This document shows positions 8,901-14,088 of a DNA stretch of 14,088 nucleotides, piece by piece. Every line of letters begins with the position of its first letter. The stretch's first letter is position 1. Location of the stretch: the NCBI GenBank assembly GCA_026770615.1, contig MU631637.1, positions 126,896 to 140,983 on the forward strand, read 5' to 3'. Source of the stretch: Pavlovales sp. CCMP2436. Its lineage: Eukaryota > Haptophyta > Pavlovophyceae > Pavlovales. The position numbers and the translations under genes were made by a program. The notes beneath the pieces are model-generated. The model worked only from the letters and a program-made list of their open reading frames with translations. It was not told where the DNA came from and searched no databases.

Positions 8901-10388
8901 TCGACCTGCTCCAGCGGCTTGCGCGGGCCAACCGCTGGCCTTACCTCCGCGTGGACGGCAAGGTGAACGGTACGAAACGACAGGAGCTGATCGACGAGGT
9001 ACGCACGCGCGCACACATGCACACGCACACGCACACGCACCGATGTAACACCCTATGAACCCCCTGTCACGTCCTGTGTAAGTGTCTAGTTCAACGTCCG
9101 TCCCCGAGAGGATCTCACTGGATTTAAGTGTTGAAAAACACTCAGATCCAGGGATCCACCCCGAGCACACGGATACCGTCCCCACCGCTGATCAGTTCAG
9201 CCTCCCCTGTGTCACCCCCGTCACATTCTATGTAACACCCCTGTGCAACATCCTATGTGCACCGCCGCTGCCCCAGTTCAACTCGTCCCCACGCTCGTCG
9301 CACTTTTTGTTCCTGCTGAGTGCAAAGGCCGGCGGCGCCGGTCTCAACATCACAGGTGCGCACATGCACGCGCGCGTGCACACGCACGCACTGCAAAAAA
9401 CAAAAACAAAATGGTAGTACCCCTTAGCAACCCCCTGTCACATCGCCCCACCATCACAGGCGCTTCGCGCCTCATCATCTTTGAGCCCGCGTGGAATCCC
9501 GCCGTGGACGCGCAGGTCTGCGGTCGCATCTGGCGGCTCGGACAGGAGCGCGAGGTTTCGGTTTTCAAACTCTTTGGTGAGCAAGCTCTGTATAGACACA
9601 CATATATCTTATATCTGTATAGAGTAGACAGTTAACCGCCAGCCAGATACTCATGCACATGTATGCATACACAGCTGGTTGGTTGAACCGGCTAACAGCC
9701 CTATGCAACACCTATCATACCCCAATGTAGGCACCTCCACCGTCGATGAGCTGATCGTGCAGCGCCAGATGTCCAAGACAGAGATATCGGACATGATCGT
9801 CGACCACGTGGACGTGGCGGAGCGCACGTGGACGCAGGCGGAGCTCGCGTTCGTCGCAAACTACGACGACACGACGTACTCACGGCTCTTCGAGGACAGA
9901 GGCGTCGCGCAATCGCTCATCAGGTACTTTCTTTAGACGCACACACCTATTTTTTTTTAAAAAAAAATCGTAATATATCGCGCTCGAGTAAATATAACAG
10001 TACAGTCATTGACGAGTATTAAGAAAGCAGAGCATCCGAGTGAGGCTTATTTTCTTAGCAAAGTACATAAAAACAATAGTTACATTACTTACAAACAATG
10101 CCTAACTGGCTCGAAAATTGAGGCTCAGTTTCTCAATGCCCAGCTTTCTTAATGCCCGTCTATGATTGCTCGATCTCAGCTTCAGTCTCAGACATGTGCC
10201 TCACGCACACCGCTGAGCCACTAATATACAATGTTTTCATTATCAGCGGTGATCCGCTCCTCGACGCGCTCATCGCCAGTGGTCGCGCACCGGAGATCAC
10301 GCACGTCTTCGCCATCGGTGACCAGGACATGCCCGCGCCCTTCGCCGCCGTCGCGCCCACGGCCACCACCTTCGACGAGCTCGACTGA
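5938..10388 (+). CDS. RAD54-like SNF2-family DNA translocase, 13 exons
   Basis: Exons: 5938-6951, 7082-7162, 7284-7436, 7518-7609, 7743-7844, 7972-8023, 8146-8310, 8425-8508, 8621-8998, 9277-9355, 9460-9576, 9731-9923, 10247-10388. They give 883 residues, and all introns are GT-AG. SNF2 ATPases move along duplex DNA using ATP. The RAD54 subfamily assists Rad51 in homologous recombination in the nucleus. Residues 1-338 are an acidic, disordered leader. Then come LRPHQRDGIVWL, motif I LADVPGLGKSAQ (K374), motif II CDEAHRLKN (470-473), motif III VTGTPVQNN (499-507), FVLRRGEDILRQWLP, RVDGKVNGTKRQELIDEFN, motif V SAKAGGAGLNIT, and motif VI CGRIWRLGQEREVS (R756, R759). The FNSS and GASRLIIFEPAWNPA blocks follow RAD54 closely, and each exon join restores such a block. 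The usual DEMGLGKT box reads DVPGLGKS here. Human RAD54L has 747 residues, so the extra length is N-terminal. Intron 9 carries a dispersed repeat. An in-frame stop follows if intron 12 is retained. SNF2 sure, subfamily likely. Confidence 0.88.
7671..7687 (+). repeat. 17-C homopolymer in intron 4, followed by a CA-rich tract
   Basis: Seventeen consecutive C are followed by (CA)n and (CACG)n sequence up to about 7732. Shorter C-runs occur in intron 1 (about 6998-7020), intron 3 (about 7483-7491) and intron 8 (about 8522-8600). Sense-strand C-rich tracts are thus common to several introns of the RAD54-like gene. Confidence 0.9.
8024..8158 (+). repeat. 13-bp direct repeat bounding intron 6
   Basis: GTGACTGGCACGC forms the first 13 bases of intron 6 (8024-8036) and the first 13 bases of exon 7 (8146-8158), where it encodes the motif III residues VTGT. 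The intron (8024-8145, 122 nt) therefore begins with a copy of the exon downstream of it. Its interior holds three degenerate units of the form CTGAACCCGCCCTGYGCGT. Confidence 0.85.
9075..9196 (+). repeat. 135-bp dispersed repeat, copy R2 (inside intron 9 of the RAD54-like gene)
   Basis: This copy begins TGTGTAAGTGTCTAG and runs through CGTCCGTCCCCGAGAG, ACACTCAGATCCAGGG and GAGCACACGGATACCGTCC to CTGATCAG. Its middle resembles the truncated copies at 10936 and 12705 more than R1, R3 or R5, so two subfamilies exist. It is in the same orientation as the gene. Confidence 0.85.
9348..9460 (+). repeat. 9-bp direct repeat bounding intron 10
   Basis: CATCACAGG occurs at the end of exon 10 (9348-9356) and again across the acceptor of intron 10 (9452-9460). 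Both copies place the splice junction after CATCACAG. The 104-nt intron thus ends with a copy of the upstream exon end. Confidence 0.75.
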
Positions 10389-10700
10389 GGTGCCAGTCTT
10401 GTGGACGCGCAGCGTTAACCACTGGGTCCGGAGTCCGGGAGGAGTCCAAGAAGAGCCCGGGAGGAGTCCGGGAGTCCAGGAGTCCTTTGACCAGTGAGTC
10501 GCACGCTCAGTCTGTGAGTCACGAGTCTATGTTGAACCTAAGAAGGGCCGCGGGCAGTCAGCCTCGCCGCCTCAGGCCTCCGCATTTCGCTCAGAGCAAC
10601 CGGCGCGCCACGGCATGGTGGTCCAGCTGCGAGTAGCTGCGTCATTCAGCTGATCGACAAGCTATGGCCTTCACGAAACACGCAACATATAGTATGACTC
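10389..10700. other. 3' flank of the RAD54-like gene with GAGTCC repeats
   Basis: Between about 10424 and 10496 the motif GAGTCC recurs at least five times, including two copies of GGGAGGAGTCC. I see no further coding sequence. The polyadenylation site cannot be identified. Confidence 0.5.
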
Positions 10701-10703
10701 GCT

Positions 10704-10842
10704 GTGTGTAAATATATAGAAATTCGTCCGTACCCTTATGACAGGTCTCCACTGGACCCAAGCGTTGAGAAAACACCCGGATCAAGGGACCTTTGCAGAG
10801 CACACGGATACCGTCCCCACCGCTAAGGCTGATCAGGCACAC
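10704..10842 (+). repeat. 135-bp dispersed repeat, copy R3
   Basis: This full-length copy runs from GTGTGTAAATATATAG to GCTGATCAGGCACAC and ends in complementary GTGTG/CACAC. It forms the outermost part of the left arm of the 1.6-kb element. Confidence 0.85.
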
Positions 10843-10935
10843 GACAATCGACGACTCTCAGACTGACGCGCTGACCGGCCGCTGCTGCCTCTCGCTCGTC
10901 TCAAAATGCAGCTCGTCTGCACACATGCCACACCT

Positions 10936-11020
10936 GTGTGTAAGTTTCTAGTTAAATATCCGTCCCCGAGAGGATCGCACTGGAAAAGAGCGTTGAAAAA
11001 CACTCAAAACCAGGGATCCA
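10936..11020 (+). repeat. 135-bp dispersed repeat, copy R4 (truncated)
   Basis: GTGTGTAAGTTTCTAG, CCGTCCCCGAGAGGATC and AACCAGGGATCCA match copy R2, but the second half of the repeat is missing. It begins exactly where the left outer arm of the 1.6-kb element breaks off, so it belongs to the DNA inserted into that arm. Confidence 0.75.
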
Positions 11021-11759
11021 TAGCTCATATAATAAACGATCGCGCACTGTCGGGCGGCCCTGCGTTGCGCAGCGACTCCAGCGCTTTGTTTTCGGCTTCC
11101 TCATCATCCACCACTTCTACCAGCTCCACACTTCGGCGTAGCGCGTAGGAGCCTGCGTCGGAGCGCTAAGATCAGCCTGACTTGAACTTGAAACGTACCG
11201 CCAGCCCGAACCCCCCTACATTAATATAATAAACAGACAAAAAGAATCTCCGGCAGCCTGTATCCCAAAGTGAGATTCTTGTCCACGAGGGGCAAGAATC
11301 GCACACGGTGGGGGCTCATTGTGGTTCTGATCTACAGGAGGGTGGGCCTCAGACTCAATATGTTGGGGTTTGGTTTCGGGACATTGTTCCTCCCTCTTGC
11401 GCTTTTGACGCGCCTTTGCTGACTGCTGGGGTGTGCAGGTCTATGTCGCTGCTTTGAGCCGCGTGGATGGGCGCATTCACAGTGGTGTGAGGGGTCAAAA
11501 TCCGAATTAGTGAGGCGATTCCACACTGGGGAGGGGCGGGGAAAAGCTGTGGCCGGGACGAGGAGGTAGACATTGTTCGCCCCTGGGGGCTAAGTGTCGA
11601 TAGCTGCTGTCGAATAGAGCCTTCCTGGAAAGGTCGGAGCCCACTTGGTGTGCCTCTCGTGTGCCTCTGGGGTCGACGATATACTAAAAGTAACTACCAT
11701 TTCCGATTTTCAGCGCGCGGAAGCGGAAAGAAAGTCACGGTTCCCAAAGAGACACCGAT

Positions 11760-11818
11760 GAGTTAGTTGCAGATTCGTGAATGGGGCGCCGCCCCATCCG
11801 AGAATCTGCCACTAACTC
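11760..11818. repeat. 28-bp-arm hairpin inside the 1.6-kb element
   Basis: GAGTTAGTTGCAGATTC and ATGGGGC pair with GCCCCAT and GAATCTGCCACTAACTC, leaving a loop of about three bases and a few mismatches. It lies off-centre within the element. Confidence 0.8.
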
Positions 11819-12169
11819 CTCGGGGTCCACCCCGGTTCGTGAGTTGATCCACTGGATATGTATTCATTGAACTTTTCCCCCGGACTGGACACTAATTCAG
11901 ATTTCGACCCTAGGGCTCTGATGGCGGTCATTCCTCTATTATCTGTGGGGGCCGCGCCATGCGCGTCTGCTTCCGTTCTACTCAAATGAGCCCCCACCGT
12001 GTGATTCTTGCCCCTCGTGGACAAGAATCGTACAGTGGGATACAGGCTACCGGGTCTGTTTATTTTGTGCTACAGGTGCGGCACGTGCGCAGGCGAGCCG
12101 CATTTTGAGACGAGCGAGAGGCAGCAGCGGCGGCCGGTCAGTGCGTCAGTCAGAGAGCCGTCGAATGCC

Positions 12170-12304
12170 GTGTGCCTGATCAGCCTTAGCGGTTGGGACG
12201 AAATCCGTATGCCCTGCAAAGGTACCTTGATCCGAGTGTTTCTCAACACGTGGGTCCGGTGGAGACCTGTCAGGGGACAGACGTATTTCTAGATGTTTAC
12301 ACAC
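12170..12304 (-). repeat. 135-bp dispersed repeat, copy R5
   Basis: This full-length copy runs from GTGTGCCTGATCAGCC to GTTTACACAC on the plus strand, in inverted orientation to R3. It is the outer end of the right arm of the 1.6-kb element and is very close to R1 (shared GTGGAGACCTGTCAGGGGAC). Confidence 0.85.
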
Positions 12305-12460
12305 CATCGACTGTTGTGTCTGATCCGGCTCCATAGGCGGTGCGTAGGTCTGGCTGGCTTCAAGTGAGCGTTTAGATGAGCGCAATATGTGCGGAGTGCG
12401 GTCCAATCGCGCCAGTAAAAAGTTGGAATTCGACCCATTCGATTGACGTGCATGTCTGAT

Positions 12461-12601
12461 CTGATCAGCAGTGGGGATGGTATCCGTGTATGCGTAAATA
12501 TATAGATTAACGTCCGTCCCCTGACCCACCAGCTCACCAAGCGTTTAGAAAACATTAGGCCGAGGGTAGCAGAGCACACGAATATCGTCTCCAACGCTGA
12601 A
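12461..12601 (+). repeat. 135-bp dispersed repeat, copy R6 (rearranged)
   Basis: From about 12485 the plus-strand sequence GCGTAAATATATAG...ACGTCCGTCCCCTGAC...AGAGCACACGAATATCGTC follows the family. Immediately before it, 12461-12485 (CTGATCAGCAGTGGGG, GGTATCCGTGT) is the opposite end of the repeat in inverted orientation. The copy is therefore a head-to-head chimera with an internal deletion. Confidence 0.7.
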
Positions 12602-12704
12602 TATCCCTCTGACAGGCTCTGTGAAGAGGGACGGGCGGGAGGCGTTGCCAATGCCCCCATTCCGCGTTTTACAATGCGGCGTTGCGCCTGTATCGGCGCG
12701 CATG

Positions 12705-12795
12705 TGCCCGGGGTGGATCCCTGGACCTGAGAGTTTTTTAACGCTTGGGTCCAGTGCGAGCCTCCCGGGAACAGACGTTAAACTAGAAGGTTAAC
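12705..12795 (-). repeat. 135-bp dispersed repeat, copy R7 (truncated)
   Basis: Read on the minus strand, CTAGTTTAACGTCTGTTCCC, CACTGGACCCAAGCGTT and CAGGTCCAGGGATCCACCCC match copy R2. The end with CTGATCAG is missing. Confidence 0.7.
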
Positions 12796-12893
12796 TAAAT
12801 TTGTTGCACACCAGGTTATTCTTTTCTGTTGTCGACCGAAGCCAAGCGTGCCAGGTCTGAACCTTAGGGAATAACGATACTGGGTTCTCGTAC

Positions 12894-13338
12894 AATAGAA
12901 ACCAAACTTTGAAGATACCCCTAGATGCAGAATTGGGCTGGAACCAACTTCGGTGCTACGGTCCGACACCTGATTCTAATAGTCCTGAAGTACAAGAAAA
13001 TGGCCTCCGAAGTGAGGGGACGTATGAGACGCAGATACAGAGGATCGCGGGCAATAAGAAACCGTCGTGTTCAGAAACTGAGCCTTTTTTGCACTGTTTG
13101 TACATAAATTAAGCAATTTAAGCATTGTTTTGTATGTAATTTGCTAAGAAACTCAGCCTCCGCCTCAAAAAGCGCCGTTCTTATTGCCCGCAATTCCCTA
13201 TACTGAAAATACCATCCTCACTTTGGAGGCCAATTTTATTGTACTTCCTGATAGAATCAGGTGCCGAATTTCAGCACCGAAGTTGTTCCCAGCTCAATTC
13301 TGCGTTTAGGGGTATCTTTAAATTTCTATTTGGATCAA
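12894..13338. mobile_element. palindromic element with arms of about 190 bp
   Basis: Left arm 12894-13090 and right arm 13145-13338 are imperfect reverse complements with a loop of about 50 bp. Shared blocks include AAGATACCCCTA, AACTTCGGTGCT, CACCTGATTCTA, GAAGTACAA, GGCCTCC and GCGGGCAATAAGAA. No transposase or domain is visible; the 60-70 residue open frames on it follow the arms. It would fold into a long hairpin, as foldback elements do. It belongs to a different family from the 135-bp repeat. Confidence 0.8.
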
Positions 13339-13679
13339 AATAAATCTGAGTATTGCAGGAGGCAGGAGCAGATATTTCACTTAATTGGACCCTAAGGAAG
13401 GGTCCAAATCGAATCTTCAATTATGGCCCCTTTTCCAGGTTAGTTATCTTGATACGTAGTTCGAGCGCGCGTAGAACGTTTCGTTCCACTGTACTAGAAA
13501 AAACTTATCATTGAGTAATAAAAGGTACCGCTTTTTGAAAAAACGATAGCTGTCGTTTTTTCTAGTTACTTTTTGTATGGGAGTTTAAAAAGCGGTACCC
13601 GCTTAGAAGTAACGAGAAAAGTGATGGCGGCTGGCGCGTCATCCGGGCCGGGTCCTCAGTAACGTCCGTGCGTGTCGGA
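13339..13679. other. AT-rich spacer and probable promoter of the right-edge gene
   Basis: It contains a short hairpin TTGGACCCT/AGGGTCCAA at about 13386-13406 and the large nested hairpin listed separately. The sequence turns GC-rich at about 13620, shortly before the ATG at 13680. No gene is seen in it. Confidence 0.5.
13524..13599. repeat. nested double hairpin
   Basis: The outer arms GGTACCGCTTTTT (13524-13536) and AAAAAGCGGTACC (13587-13599) are perfect reverse complements. Directly inside the left arm, GAAAAAACGA (13537-13546) pairs with TCGTTTTTTC (13553-13562) around a 6-nt loop. The remaining 24 nt form a bulge. The origin may be a small palindromic element. Confidence 0.85.
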
Positions 13680-14088
13680 ATGGCGGGCGCGCAGGGGTGG
13701 CTGATCGTGGCAGCTACCCTTTATGTCGCTCTCGCGCTGCCTGCGCCCATGGTGGATGCCCCGCTGCCTGGCCCATATCTATCACCCGCCGGCCCGCCAA
13801 CGGCTGAGGCGCCTGAGCTCGCCACAATCCTCGCGGGAGCAGCCGCATCGCCTTACTGGCCGCTCGCCGCCGCAAGTGCAGCCCTGGTCGGCCTCCTCCT
13901 CGCTTGCCGACGCACGCTTCGCGCGTTCGGACCCAAGCCGCGGATAGGTCCGGGCGCCAAGGTCGAGAATCGCGAAGGTGCACGACACCTCGCCGCGCAC
14001 TCGCTCTCGGGTGCGTCTAGGCGTGGCCACCGAAGACGAGGAACCAAGAGCGGTATTGCTATGGCCCTCCTCGCACTCGCCTGTGCGA
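13680..14088 (+). CDS. 5' part of an unknown membrane or secreted protein, open at the window edge
   Basis: The frame from the ATG at 13680 has no stop in 136 codons and runs off the window. It begins MAGAQGWLIVAATLYVALAL, a signal peptide or first membrane span. A Pro/Ala-rich stretch (VDAPLPGPYLSPAGPPTAEA) follows, then a second hydrophobic segment YWPLAAASAALVGLLLA at about residues 63-79, a basic stretch rich in R and K, and the start of a third hydrophobic segment (GIAMALLALACA) at the edge. Base composition is GC-rich like the other exons here. I do not recognise a family. A donor-like GGTGCG occurs in the frame, so the last part could be intron. Overlapping frames on the other strand are shadows of the GC-rich sequence. 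Confidence 0.55.
   Translation, partial: MAGAQGWLIVAATLYVALALPAPMVDAPLPGPYLSPAGPPTAEAPELATILAGAAASPYWPLAAASAALVGLLLACRRTLRAFGPKPRIGPGAKVENREGARHLAAHSLSGASRRGHRRRGTKSGIAMALLALACA

Larger units (their letters stand above)
10704..12304. mobile_element. 1.6-kb non-autonomous element with long nested terminal inverted repeats
   Basis: The outer arms 10704-10937 and 12072-12304 are reverse complements over about 230 bp. Each consists of a copy of the 135-bp repeat followed by a shared segment with CTGCTGCCTCTCGCTCGTCT. Inner arms 11228-11320 and 11985-12064 are also reverse complements, and each contains the hairpin GATTCTTG(11 nt)CAAGAATC. On the right the outer and inner arms are almost contiguous. 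On the left they are separated by about 290 bp holding another repeat copy. Weaker symmetry continues inside (about 11488-11512 against 11889-11911). No transposase can be read; open frames are under 80 residues. It is best described as a foldback or MITE-like element. No target duplication was found. Confidence 0.75.

Noticed and set aside
11040..11148. Possible exon with a hydrophobic tail (RFVFGFLIIHHFY) or a Ser/Thr-rich frame
   Set aside because: There are no supporting splice sites or family match, and it lies within the DNA inserted into the long-TIR element.
12146..12660. Minus-strand frames of 123-127 codons
   Set aside because: They run across copies R5 and R6 of the dispersed repeat and are translations of repeat DNA.

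Overview
This is nuclear DNA of a eukaryotic alga. All exons are GC-rich and separated by short GT-AG introns, while the intergenic DNA is AT-rich and full of repeats. The minus-strand protein at the left starts with a signal peptide followed by an SALAF-RAP motif. This resembles the ASAFAP plastid-import signal of algae with a secondary red plastid, so a haptophyte or an ochrophyte such as a pelagophyte is likely. That assignment is inference. There are no bacterial operons, ribosome-binding sites or CRISPR arrays.

Layout. (1) 1-107 holds an AT microsatellite and one arm of an 83-bp inverted repeat whose other arm lies at 4700-4782. (2) 195-809 (-) and 1028-2187 (+) are two genes diverging from a 218-bp G-rich promoter. 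The minus gene encodes a small unknown protein, probably plastid-targeted. The plus gene encodes a YjbQ/UPF0047-family protein with a signal-peptide-like N-terminus. (3) 2188-3675 is intergenic and holds a possible small Pol III-type RNA unit and short tandem repeats. (4) 3676-4253 holds Kelch repeats broken by a frameshift and lacking a start, so it is a probable pseudogene. (5) 4254-5937 is AT-rich, with decayed copies of the upstream and start region of the next gene. (6) 5938-10388 (+) is a complete 13-exon gene of 883 codons for a RAD54-like SNF2 ATPase. All helicase motifs can be read across the reconstructed junctions. (7) 10389-13679 is a nest of transposon-like inverted repeats without a transposase. 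(8) 13680 to the right edge is the open 5' end of an unknown membrane or secreted protein.

The main novelty lies in the structure of the non-coding DNA. A family of about 135 bp is present in at least seven copies, two of them inside introns of different genes. Two introns of the RAD54-like gene are flanked by direct repeats (13 bp and 9 bp) that themselves supply a splice site, the pattern expected of introner-like intron gain. A 1.6-kb element has long terminal inverted repeats, and its left arm is split by another insertion. A second palindromic element has arms of about 190 bp.

The genes do not form an obvious pathway. Only the divergent pair shares a promoter. Exon boundaries were placed by hand from reading frame, GT-AG rules and remembered family patterns. 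No alignment or expression data were available.
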